This document shows, one piece after another, positions 37,640 through 48,929 of a DNA stretch of 64,000 nucleotides. The stretch comes from Metellina segmentata. Taxonomy: Eukaryota > Arthropoda > Arachnida > Araneae > Tetragnathidae. The notes under the pieces were generated by a model. That model did not search any database and was not told the DNA's origin. It saw only the letters and a program-made list of their open reading frames with translations. The stretch spans positions 92,131,377 through 92,195,376 of the forward strand of contig OX375878.1 of NCBI GenBank assembly GCA_947359465.1. Reading direction: 5' to 3'. The stretch's first letter is position 1. Each line of letters opens with the position of its first letter. The position numbers and the translations under genes were made by a program.

Positions 37640-39214
37640 GGGGACGCAGTACCATTTTTTAAATGTTCTTCATTTTTTATAATAGAATTAAAATATTGTT
37701 GTTTTACTATTGTTTTGTGAATTTTAAGTTGATTTAAAAAAAAAAATCTTGTCAAATAATCAATTAAAAAAAATATCAATTTTTACAAATTTTTTTGAAT
37801 GTTTAAAAAATGCTACTTTTTTTTCAATTTTCATTATTTTTCTTCAAATGTTTTTCTCAACATAATTTCAAATATAGTTAACAAAACGGTGTATGTATTT
37901 TTAAATCAAGAACATAGTTAATTTTCTACAATTTTTTAAAGCTAAAAAGATACAAAACCCACCAAAAAATGAAAACTTTTATATTTAACTATTTTTAAAA
38001 ATAAATATAGCACTTAGATGTAAATCCATACACAGTTTTATTTTAAAGACATATAAAAATAAGTTGAAAAAGTTTGGAAGCTTTTTCTTTGCTAGATAAA
38101 AAGCCTTAGCATTTTGAATACCTTATAGTGCTAAAAATAACAATGCCTAGAAAAATGCTTTTAAAGTTTTAAAATCCGTATACAAAAATTATTCATAGAA
38201 CTCGGATCTATTTGGAGTTAATATGTTGATTTTCATACCAATTGAAGCAATTTTAAGCTTTTTTTACTCAAATTTAAATCTTTTAACTAAAATATAACCC
38301 GCAAGAATAAGTTAATTTAGTTGAAGTGTAAAAACATTTCATTTTCGACAAGAACTCAAAATTCATCAATTCATAATATACCAGTTTTGAATATTAACAT
38401 TTTTATTATCCAGTTCATAATAACTTTACACAAATTAAAAATACAATTGAAAAAGCATTAATCAGTGTGTACATTTAAAAGTAGCCAGATTTATTCAAAA
38501 TTCCTTTTTTTTAGTTCAATTTTTTGTCTATGTAGCCGTGCAGTTTAAATTTTTTTCTGAGCAAGTAAATAAACCGCTGTTTTCTTTCTATTTCTTAACT
38601 ATATTCTACGATAGTCTTTATAGATATCAAGATATTTAGAATGCACACTTAATGAAAGATTGTTTTCTTTTTGAAAACCTTCTACAGCTTTTAGAGTATT
38701 AACATTGAATTCTGTGGTAGCATCACAAACAGCAATCGTAACACGTTGCAGTGTGCACAACTTTGCTTTGAGCATTTACTCCATTTAACACTGTGCAGGC
38801 TTATATTAAGAGTTTTGTGTGGTACACCTTACAGAACGTTGCAACAGTCCAGTTGAAGCCTTGGCAATATTTTTGCCAAATGCGATTCGTTGATTGGTGT
38901 TTTAATATGCTTCATATGAGAACCAGGAGGAACCATGAGCCAATGCAGCTTGATAAAAGCTCCAGGAATCTTCATTATATTTTTGCCAACACACTTTGAA
39001 TTAAAAACCAAAAATTTCGTCTCTGAAGGTCGCACACGTACTTCGAAGCGCGTAATTTTTATTGTGTCTTGGATCAGAAAAGCGTCTATAACTTTTTAAC
39101 TAATATAGTTACGAGTTTAAAATTTTGTACACTTGTTTGGAAAAGTTGTAGCTCTAATTAAAAGCAATAAATTTTTTTTCGATATTTTGAGTGATTTTTA
39201 GGTATTGCATCCCC
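37640..39214 (-). mobile_element. TTAA-flanked DNA transposon with transposase remnant
   Basis: TTAA at 37636-37639 and 39215-39218. TIRs GGGGACGCAGTACC and (complement) GGGGATGCAATACC, 12 of 14 matching. 1,575 bp, very AT-rich. TTAA duplication is used by Kolobok and piggyBac families. The transposase remnant (38540-39035) is not piggyBac-like, so Kolobok-like is preferred. Confidence 0.65.
38540..39035 (-). pseudogene. C-terminal remnant of a 'Mutator-like transposase domain' type protein
   Basis: On the minus strand one frame gives PPGSHMKHIKTPINESHLAK followed by ILPRL. After a shift near 38850 another gives LLQRSVRCTTQNS, MEYMLKAKLCTLQRVTIAV, CDATTEFNVNTLKAVEGFQ and RNRKKTAVYLLAQKKI. 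The order LL-R-C-(R/K)-x-TQN…W/Y-x-KCPK…VTxAVCxxxxxFN is what I recall from a transposase family frequent in arachnids and molluscs. At least two frameshifts and one stop. The rest of the gene is not recognisable. Confidence 0.55.
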
Positions 39215-40829
39215 TTAATTCTTGTCTTAAAATGAGATACTTCACTCCCTTTTGCGGTATAGAATTGGGTGTCAAAAACATACATAAAAACCAATGTTTG
39301 TTCTTTTTCTTTGTCTGTATCTTGATACTTTTCGGGGAATCGTAACTCTTGAAATCTTTAGCGTGTGTATTAACGAATAACTTTTCATGTAGTGGTGCCA
39401 TCTATACTGTTTGTGATGTACAACACAATTCCCGTATTCCTTTAAGACCTGCCTTTTCATTTTAGTTTTCAAAGGCGATTAAAACGCCGAACATTTCACA
39501 AAAATCATCTCAATTGTTAAAAAATTAAATTTTCTGTGTTTGCATATTTCACTTGTAGTAAAAACCAATGTCAATGATACTCGTCTGTGGTGAAGTGGTA
39601 TAAAAATAGCTCTTATAATATGGGTTGGCTAAATTTTAGATATTTTTAAAACTTAGTCCATGGTACCCAAATAAAGCTCTCCGAAAAATTTCTTCACATG
39701 TGCTCTCACTGATTAATTTGTTGCCATCTATGTGAAATGTAGCCTTATTTAAATGAAAATACCGTTGAAAAGGCTAATCTTTTTCATTTGATTGAAGAAT
39801 AGAATCCATGAACCGTAATTAAACAAATTTATTTACTCCTCTAAAGTTAAAAATAAAACTAATGAAGCTAAAGCCACCGAATTTCATTTGCATTTATTTA
39901 CAGTTTACATTCTGGTTCCAAATAACTTACATTCCTTTGACATTCGAAATGGATTAGTCACAAATACATTGCAATGATTTACAAATCGAATGCTCAAATG
40001 AAATAATAGTATATGGAAGAGGGTCTGAAGAAAAATGGCAGGTTATTTTATGCATGATCTAGTGGCATATTTTCGTTTGACTGAAACGTGTATACAATGG
40101 GAAAATAGAAATAAATCGTAATTCTATTTGGTCTCCTTTTCCTAGCTTTCATGATATTCTTATTTGAAGAACAAACAGAGACAAAAGAAACTGTTGTAGG
40201 TTCTACTAATACTTGGCAGTTCAGCATTGATCTGAAAAGCAAATGCTTTCGCGGAAACTTTGTTGTCAATGGAAATTTCTTTTACATCAAAGTGCAATTT
40301 ACCTAACGACTTGATGATTATGCTAACTTCTTAAATTTAGAATATGGATCTAATGGCCTCTTTAAACGCTTTAAGATATTTTCTAGTGGTAGTTTTGAAG
40401 AACTTTAAAAATTATTAAAAGTTAAGCTACTTTTTCATTTGAAGAAGAGAGATGTGGTTGAATAAATCAGGTTCGCATGTTACATCCATTTAACCAAATA
40501 CCATATTGTAGATAATTATCCTTCGAAAAAATTCTAAGTCATATATTGTAATGTTTTCCATTCCACGTGTATTGGAGTGAATTTAATAAACCGTTTTCTC
40601 TACTCTCAGCTTGAGCAGTTGATCTCCGAGACTGCTCGCCCAAATATTTAGCTTTCTACTTCTAAAATACTACAGAATCAGGTGCAAGGCTATGAACCAG
40701 GTATACTATCTGAAAGCAATGTTGAGTTTTTTCATCGAGTATTCGCATTTAATTATGGGGAAAAGTGAGAAACCGTTTGTTTACAAATCAAAAGTAGTAC
40801 AAGTGGTAAGACAGCGTGGTTCTCCAGGT

Positions 40830-40884
40830 ATTTCAACTGGCGCAGATTGTCCGCTTCTGAACCTTGCGCCATAAAACCCCAATA
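40830..40884 (+). mobile_element. SINE-A 3' fragment, degraded
   Basis: CAACTGGCGCAGATTGTCCG … AACCTTGCGCCATAAAACCC matches the GGCGCAG…CTTGCGCTATAAAACC portion of the family. A similar scrap is at 5944-5988 (TTAGCCCTTGTGCTATAAAA). Confidence 0.45.
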
Positions 40885-41626
40885 TCCGATCCAATCCAGG
40901 TATTTCAAGGTGGTATTGGCTTTAAGAGTTACGAGAATCCTAATGGTTAGATTATCTTAGTAGAAAGGGCGAAAGTACAAAAAAAAAAATGTTTTATCTG
41001 AAAATTGATTTTTTTGACAAAAATGTTTCTGAAGCCATCCAAAAATTGCCAAGTAAAAAAAAATCGTATATTGTGTTATTCATCTTGTTTTGAAGCTTTC
41101 CTGAGAAATTTAGTGATTGAAATTATGTTTCGACTGTCTGTTGTAACCACTTTGGTTAGTTTATCAGTCTGTACTGCCTTTTTTCATTTGTTAGTTTTTT
41201 ATTCAACTATTCTAATTTTGGTTTTTATAATTTTAAAACGACTTCTCATTCTTAACAAAATTATCATTTTTTGTCTGAAAATCTAATTTGTATTTCCACT
41301 CTGCATTTCTAATCCTGTGAGATTTGTCATTGTCGATCAAGACAGTAAAATGGAACAAAAATACTATTGTGTGACTGTTTATTGCAATATTAACAAATCG
41401 GAATGATATCGAATTGGGTGTCATATGAGGCCACCGAAATATTGAAGTTACCAGACCTCGAAATTGCCATCTACTAGGTCAGAAAACTGGCCTGATACGA
41501 ACCTACCTGTTGATCTGTAGTAGTATTTACTGTTTTAGCGACAGGAGGATTCTAAAGGCCGACTGCTGGAAAAGCTCTCATGCCAAACCAGCTACTTCAT
41601 GTTTGAGGAGGTGGATCTCTTGATCT

Positions 41627-41733
41627 GGCTGTGGCTCAGCAGGTTTACATACTGCACTAACAGCTTGCGAGCTGTATTATCTTGCGTATGTCAGTCTTTC
41701 GATCTTGCGCTGTGAAATCCTTACCAACCAACC
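41627..41733 (+). mobile_element. SINE-A copy with internal deletion
   Basis: Head GGCTGTGGCTCAGCAGG … CTGCACTAACAGCTTGCGAG runs almost directly into the family tail CTTGCGCTGTGAAATCCTTA … CCAACCAACC. Directly after it (41733-41775) TGCGAGCTGTAGGTC and TCGATTCTTA repeat the second half of a head, suggesting two copies or a rearrangement. Confidence 0.6.
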
Positions 41734-42620
41734 TGCGAGCTGTAGGTCTCATTTTCGATTCTTATACTTTCACTGGGAGTTGTAGAGATCTCTCTCCCAT
41801 CCACACATCTGGAATTCAGATCAATCTTGTACCCCCCCCCCCATGTCGGGAATTCAGATCAACGCCGGCGCGGTTAACAACACGGTGAACATTATGTTTG
41901 CAGAGGTATCGTTAAAACTCAGATCTACATATGCTGTATATCCTACCTGTGCTAAGTCCAGCTGATAGATGACTTTCTCCTCAGTGAAGGCATCCTGCTT
42001 GTATATGTATTGACTTACAAGAGACGGTTAAGAATCCTATACAGCATTCGCATTCCATCAGATGCCATTTTGAAAATATCATCGTTGATATATTAGTACA
42101 CGTTTGAAAGCTGCCCACTCCCGAAAAACATTCCTTTCGTTGATGTTCTTCCTAATTATTATCTCTTCAGATGCTAGTTCTTCCATCAGATGTTCTACTT
42201 TAACCACTGATTGACTTAGTTCGTCAATTTTTTGGATCCATAAAACCAAAACGATATTTATGTGGTAATTTTTAAACAGCTGTCAGTTTTATTTATTTCA
42301 CAACAGAGGAATTTGATAGTTGTTTGAGGCTCAAAGAATCACAATGAGAAATTCTAACTGAAATTATGAAACCTACTCTTACATGGTTACAACTGATTGG
42401 TAAAGAAAGTGAATAGTTTGTAAAAATTGTGGTTCGTGGATAGTATATGACAACGACTTACGGCTTGCCACACACCTGTTACAAAAAGGTCCCAAATGAA
42501 ATCGTTTTATTGTTAAAAATACTTGCCGGTAACAGTAATCCTGCTAACATATTCGTAAACTTCAGAGTTCCATTTGTTTATTGTGCACTAGGAGACTGTT
42601 GCGGCTCAGTGCAGAGACTT

Positions 42621-43170
42621 TGGCCCGGTACAGACATCCGATTTTTCAACGTGCGGCGCCGCTGCCGCAACGCAAGTGAGGTCTGAGATACATTAGATCC
42701 AATGAAGTAGTGCACACATGCCTCCGGCGCACTTCTAACTTGTGTACAATTTGTACCGCAGTTCACAACGGTGCCGCAGCTTTCCGCACACGTTTCACCG
42801 GTCTGATGTACCTTGTTTTCATAAATAAATGGGATATAAGTAATAATTAATAAATGTATGTATCCAATAACGTCTATTTTGTTTCAAAATAGAAAAACCA
42901 AAAAATAAAATAGTATTTACTGGGTAGATCCATTTATTCATCCCACCGCTCATTTGAAAACAAGGTACTTGAGACCGGAGAAGCGTATGAAGCGAGCTGT
43001 GGCGCCGTGGGGAACTACGGTAGAAATTGCACGTAAGTTGGACGTGCGTCGACGCAGCGGCGCCGGAGGTATGTGTGCCCTCCTCTATTTTATGTAATGA
43101 ATCTCAGACCGCACTTGCGTTGCCGCAGCGGCCCCGAACGTTGAAAAACTGGATGTGTGCACCGGGCCTG
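42621..43170. mobile_element. GC-rich fold-back element
   Basis: Arms of about 200 bp (42621-42823 and 42957-43170) are reverse complements at roughly 75-80% by eye, around an AT-rich core. Ends GGCCCGGTACAGACATCCG / (complement) CAGGCCCGGTGCACACATCC. Arms contain repeated GGCGCCGCTGC motifs, far more GC-rich than the surroundings. A CAGG start would suit hAT, but no 8-bp duplication was found. Confidence 0.7.
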
Positions 43171-43979
43171 AAGTTGCAGTAACTTAATAACAATTGCTGA
43201 TCTCTTGCCAGTATTTTAACTTACATTTTCCCTGTTATTCCTTTTACTTTCTCTTTCCCTCACAAAAGCGAAGTTTCTGCCAATTTTGTGGCATTTTAAG
43301 CTATTTCGATCGAGTAAAACTTTTTACGGTTTTTTAAAAGTCTCCCCTGAACAGTCTTGTGTATCAGTAGAAAGTATATTACTTAGACGTTTGCTAGTAT
43401 TATTAAATCGATTGTTTGGCTACATTTTAAAATATGAATTCCTTCTGGCAGACGTATACATAGAGATCTACTCTCCATTTAGTTACTTATCTGCTTTGTT
43501 TTAATCAGAATGTATTTTCTGATTGAAAGTTCGCATATTGTTATTTTTGTTATCGAGCAGAGCAAGATCAAACTATTCTATTTACTGACAAGGAATTGGG
43601 GAAATATAATTCATTATGTGTTAAGTTCCTATCTTTAGCTGGAATCACAATGTTTACCTGTAGTGTTTAAAATAGGAACGGTATTTGTTTTTTAATTATG
43701 CTTAAGATTTCAAGCTACCTCAATCTTACTACTTTTGTTCCGATTTAGTAGGCTGCTCACAAGTGTTAGTTTCATATCTAGCAGATAATCGAGTTCACGA
43801 AATTAGGGATGTCAACAGATAAATTAACCGTTTTTAAGTAATCGAATTAAGATATCTGAAAATACTGCTTAAAATGTGGATTTTTTATCAATACCAATAG
43901 GATGTTCATAAACTTAAAGCTTCTCTCTTGTACTACTGAATGATTGCTTCATATATCTGTACTTGTGCTTTATTATTAA

Positions 43980-44612
43980 CTAGGGGGGCTGCCCCCTGCT
44001 CGCTAACGCTCGCCAACCCCCGGAGGATTGCTTCGCTGCGCGAACCTATGCTCGCTTCGCTCCCCTCAATGAAGACATGTGTCCTAGCAGAAGGGATTGT
44101 TTACAAAATATGTTACCAAAAAAAAGTTTTTCAAATCTAAATTTGCTGTATTACAGAAAAAATATATACAGTATCTCTAAAATCAGAAATCAAATGAAAA
44201 CTTTGTGCAAATTTGACTCGAAATGTGAGCGTTGCTTTGGAAATTGAATACCCAGCATGTTGTTTGTGTGTACATTTTCCCAGCACTCAAACGACCCACA
44301 CTTTTTCATTGAGTTTGTTGCCGAAAGTTGTAGTGCAAGCGTCTTGTTGAACTATAATTGTTGGCCCTGAAAAGGACCGTTTTTTAAATGGCCCTGAAAA
44401 GATCCTCCGCTTTCTTTGATTTCTATTATAAACTAACTGCAACAGCTCATTAAAATTTCCTTTTTTTTTTCAATAAAATTTCATCCGATAACGCTATAAA
44501 TTCAATCGATGCGCGAGACTTCGCGATAAACAAACAATCGTACAGTGTTGCCATAACGCGATTACAAATAACGTCTTTTTCGTGAGACACGTAAGAGAAT
44601 TATATATATAGA
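43980..44612 (-). mobile_element. Same Helitron family, copy 3, with fused hairpins
   Basis: 633 bp; 5' TC at 44612 and terminal CTAG at 43983-43980. Relative to copy 1 it lacks 17 bases between GAGGATTGCTTCGC and TGCGCGAACC, which fuses two hairpins. The breakpoints share TTCGC, so replication slippage or hairpin-mediated deletion is likely. The terminal hairpin GGGGGCAGCCCCCC is intact. Confidence 0.8.
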
Positions 44613-47220
44613 TTGGATCTATAGATGTAGTTGCAAATTGTGTTAATGTTTCGTTTTACTTTATTGCACTGGTTGCATTAAACACCAGTCTTTTATCAAT
44701 GGAGTTCCATTTATTAGAGGAAAAAAATATACCTGGAACATAAAATACTTCTCTTATTATTTTGTGCGCGATTTCTTTGCGTGTGTTCAGGATATCTTTT
44801 TGAGATTTGGTATCAATAAAAGAATGCTACAAAACATTTAATTCGCACGCGATGATTATGTTGAGTGGGTATTGCTTTGGGATGCGTGCTATGTTGCAGT
44901 TTTGCTGAATGCATGATATCAGCGTTTTTAAGAATGACGTTCTTCAGGATGTATTTAATTAGTTTCAGCCATTTTTTTGCTCAGAAAAATTCTAAAGATT
45001 TTCTCTTTTGGCAAACGATGAATTCGTGCCTAAAATTGAAACCTAAGCATATAAAGTATAAAAACTGTATTGAAAAGACTTCCATACATAGCTCCCATTT
45101 AGTTTAGTATGCCTTTATTTTTCTTCACGTTTTTCTATTAATAGATGTGAAGATTCAAGCATCTTTTAAGATCTATTTTTGACATTATGAATTGAATATT
45201 TTGAATGATAGAAGATTTTTCATTAAATGTATTTACTTCAAAAATTAAAAAAAAAAATTCAGGGTAGTATTTTATTATTTTGTGTTTTATTTTTGTTATT
45301 TTAATATCTTTATTTGTTTAGACTGGAAATTCTTTTCATGCCTTTTATATATTTAAAAGTACTTCTCATATATTTCGATTGTATTCCGTATCCATTCCAG
45401 CATAAAAATCATCTTTTCATACCGATTCTTTTCTTGCAAACTATTTATAAAAATCTCGTCTTTTCTAAAAATGATGTTGAAATGGAAAATGTTATTGATT
45501 TGGCATATAAGTAATTAGCTGTTGTAAATTTATGAATAATCATTGTTCAAAATGGATCCGTTAAATGATATTCACAAATTCATGTTTAAATTTACTTCAA
45601 CTATACAAAAAATGCAGAAACAAATGTCATCACTTGCATCACGCTTTAAGTTAGCATGGTAGTTAAGTATTAGAGTTAAATATTTTCTATGTGAATATTT
45701 TTATATCTATATGGAAGTAGTTCTTAAAACACCGTAATACATATCAAATATATTTTTCGTGTATATACACGGAAAGTCTTTGATATGAATTCGCTTTCAT
45801 ATTACTTTCTAAAATTCAGTTGCAAAACTTTCGAACTACAAGGTTACGGTGTACTTTCTGGAAGAAAATTGCTGCTTTTTTTTAAACATTAGAACTCGTG
45901 TTCCTTTCATTTTTAATGCCAGTCTTGTTCCTTTTTGATGTGCATTGCTTGTTTTTGCCCCCAGCCATGTACAGGGCTTTTATACTAGTCTTCTCCCTCG
46001 TGAATTTGAACTTCCATATATATTACTTTTCACCTTCTGGCTATACGTTTGAACATTCGTCTTGCTGTGGTACGTACATAGGCGGTAGAAGCTTTACAAA
46101 TGTTAGGAAATGCCTGGTTCCAGGGCATTAAATAATTTTATTTTTCGTTTCTTATTGAAGACGTGGATATTATACAAATCGATCCGTCTTTGACGCTTTA
46201 AATCTTTTTGCCAGTATTCTCCAATCTACCAATGGTAACTATTTTACGTGACGTATATAACAAATGTATACATATAAAAGTAGGCCTAACTATTGAGAAT
46301 ATTGTATTTAAACCTGGTGCTTTCAAAGTTCTCAACTTCTAAGCGTGAAAAGGCAGGCTTTTAATTGATTATTTTTTGTATCTGTCCTTCAATCTGGTGT
46401 AAATATAAATGGTGAAAGCCGAGCCAAGTTGTGAAAGGGGATACTGCTTTAAGGTTGAATAAACGTAAAAATGAAGTTTCGGAAAACTTTGTTTTACGTT
46501 CGACAGAAAGTTCGTTTGCTTTACTATTTCGCTTTGGTTCTAGTTACGCAATAGCAATAAAGGTACTCCACAAAGGATTTTCCCTTGAGTTTCGAAAGCA
46601 ATCAGAGTAATGGTTTATAATTAAATGAAACAAAAGTAAATGAACATCAGTGGTGTGTCTCAAACAAAAATACAAAACTTTTAGTGGAGTGTAACTATAT
46701 TTATTGACATTGATTCCAATTATTACTATATTAAGAACACAAAAAGTGGTTACTGGAAAGGAATGCTGGCGATGTCAAGAGATGACAAAGAATGATGAGT
46801 TGGCAACGCTCTTGGGGCTTGCCAAGTGCATGAAAAGTTACGCCAATTAAAAAGCGTCGCCTAAAACACGGCGCGAACAAATGATTTAACTCTATGAAAC
46901 AAAGGTGTCTTGTACTAGGAAGCTACATTTTCAGCCATTTTAATAGTAACTAAATAATAAAATAATATTCATTTGTGTAGTCGATAGAAGCAAATTGTTA
47001 ATTATATTTTTCATTTGCTTAATATATGAATGGAACTCAATGGAATTATTTTTTTATACTCTGTACTGTGCTATGAAGTAAATCTAATTTATGAGTCGAT
47101 TATTTCATGCATTCTGTGCTATTTTGTTTAGATCGTAAGCAAGACATGGTATATGGGTATAAAAGAATTCGTCTACACGTATATTTTTCAGTTTCATTCC
47201 AAGGTGATAGTTTTGAGTAA
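44613..47220. other. Intronic sequence, nothing recognised
   Basis: Unremarkable AT-rich sequence between the third multi-hairpin Helitron and the TA repeat by the gypsy element; 43171-43979 is alike. Confidence 0.6.
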
Positions 47221-47222
47221 CA

Positions 47223-47305
<83 letters not shown>

Positions 47306-47346
47306 AATTTTCAATGAGTTCCAATATATATATATATATATATATA
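47221..47346. repeat. TA microsatellite and left arm of the palindromic gypsy target
   Basis: Long runs of (TA)n surround AAATTTTCAATGAGTTCCAA at 47305-47324, whose exact reverse complement lies at 52973-52992 on the other side of the gypsy element. Short ORFs of Tyr-Ile repeats here are microsatellite artefacts. Confidence 0.9.
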
Positions 47347-47714
47347 TGTAAGATTCGTGTTGTTCTGTTTGGTAAGGTCTATATTAAAGACTTCGAATCT
47401 TACAGCACATTGACATTTAATGAATAAATATATACAATTATTATGTACAGTTGAGTTATATTTCAAAAAAGTTCCGTCATTATCGGCAGCAGTCGTCTCT
47501 GCTCGGAAAAAATACGTCAGCTCTCAATGGCGTCCAGGGGAAAAAGTGTCTGTTCTATTAATTTTCTCGTAACTGAATACCAGAATGTGAATGGCTCGTG
47601 ACAGTCTTGCCTTGCATTCCTACTACAATGCAACTGACTCCTACCAGTCTCGTTGCTCTTATAATGAGTTCTTTCCAGACTAGTAGACAACTACCGTTGT
47701 TTAGTATTCCTACA
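47347..47714 (-). repeat. 3' LTR of the gypsy element
   Basis: Same 368 bp as the 5' LTR. Immediately internal (47715-47750, minus strand) is GGACGAAAGATCATCAGGAT…GGCCGAT, a stretch I recall before the 3' LTR of several insect and arachnid gypsy elements. It is not a pure polypurine tract, so the plus-strand primer is uncertain. Confidence 0.95.
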
Positions 47715-47810
47715 ATCGGCCATCCTGATGATCTTTCGTCCTCGAAAGGAACACGACAAACCTAAAAAAACAAAACACAAAACAGTATCTGGGAATACAT
47801 TGATTCAGTA

Positions 47811-48929
47811 TTAGTTATTGAACCACGACTTCATATGGTCAGCTGCTGTCGACGTCAAGTTCGGTCCTTCATGGTTTCCAACTTTCTCAACGTCATAGCG
47901 ATCATGGGGTTTCACTTTCTTCACTCGATATGGTCCTAAGAATTTCGGTCGTAATTTCATTCCGACACCAAATTGAGTCCGCTGAATAGCAATAAGATCG
48001 CCCTCTTTGTATTGATGAGGTTTCTTCCTCTTCTTATCATACGTTCTTTTATTCTCTTCCTGAATTTTTAGGATATTCTCTTTGGCATCGTCTCTTAATT
48101 TCTTCCTCTTCTCTAGAAAAACTTCAGTATATTCTTCTTCTAAAAGTTGGTCTATCTTGAGATCTTCTTTGTTTCGCATTTTCACACCTGTCAAAAGTTC
48201 GAAGGGTGTCCATCTTGTGCTTCTGGAGGTTGTACTATTGAGTATTCTTTGTACGGCGTCAACGTGTTTGAACCATTTGATCGGTTCTTCAATTGAAAGT
48301 TTGGATAACACTGGAATCAGGGTTTTGTGCATTCTTTCTACTTGTCCATTGCCTCTTGGGATTCCTGTTGTGATTTTTAGGTGTTCAATCCCGTTTTCGC
48401 AACAAAAATCTGTAAATTCTTTAGATGTAAAAGCGGATCCTCTATCCGAGATTATCCTCGCAGGATTTCCAAAACTATTTTGTTGTTGTTTGAGTTTATT
48501 TATTGCGTCACCTGATGTCGTAGATTTGGTAGGATATAACCAAGTGAATTTTGTGAATGCGTCTACTACCGTGAAGATATGCTGATAGTTCTTAGATGTT
48601 GAAGGTAACGGACCTATGAAATCAATGTGATAAGTGTATAATGGAACGTCCTCTTTAGGAATTGGATTTAGAAATCCTTCAGCCTTTCCTAGCTTCTTAT
48701 TACTGAGTATGCATGGTACACAATTACTTATAAAATCTTCAACATGTTTCCTCAATTTAGGAATAAAAAATTCACGCTTAACTACCTCTTCAGTTTTATT
48801 TACAGCGAAATGTCCTTTCTCGTGTGCATGTCGTATTATTTCGTCTTGCATAGCTCTGGGGACAACTAAAAGTTCACGATCATTATCGTATTTATACACG
48901 ACACCGTTTTTTGTAAAATAATCTGAATT
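47811..48929 (-). pseudogene. int: gypsy integrase, in a shifted frame relative to RT
   Basis: Continues pol in another frame. Homologous peptide begins near 48929 (NSDYFTKNGVVYKYD), upstream of the first Met at 48899, so that Met is not a real start. Numbered from it (362 codons): HHCC zinc finger H26, H30, C60, C63; core D93 (HIDFIGP), D152 (ISDRGSAF) and E188 (GNGQVERM), with exactly 35 residues between the last two (DD35E). A C-terminal GPY/F-type module is present (GMKLRPKFLGPYRVKKV). It ends with TAA-type termination 97 bp before the 3' LTR. The link to RT needs one base inserted or two removed near 48930. Integrase itself looks catalytically complete. Confidence 0.9.

Larger units (their letters stand above)
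36341..39728. promoter_or_regulatory. Scattered AGATGGC motifs (CTCF-like core), doubtful
   Basis: AGATGGCGCCACAAT at 36341 and 37615, AGATGGCAGTAG at 36728, and the complement TGCCATCTA at 39396 and 39722. AGATGGCGC resembles the CTCF core. Two copies share 15 bases including flanks, so a repeat origin is equally likely. Confidence 0.25.

Noticed and set aside
47100..47324. ORFs rich in Tyr-Ile repeats
   Set aside because: Translation of a TA microsatellite.
47715..47810. Envelope gene or extra ORF after integrase
   Set aside because: Only about 97 bp separate the integrase stop from the LTR and no ORF fits.
48082..48585. 167-codon + strand ORF
   Set aside because: Antisense shadow of the integrase gene. 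The same holds for ORFs at 48634-48921, 49303-49506 and 51831-52127.
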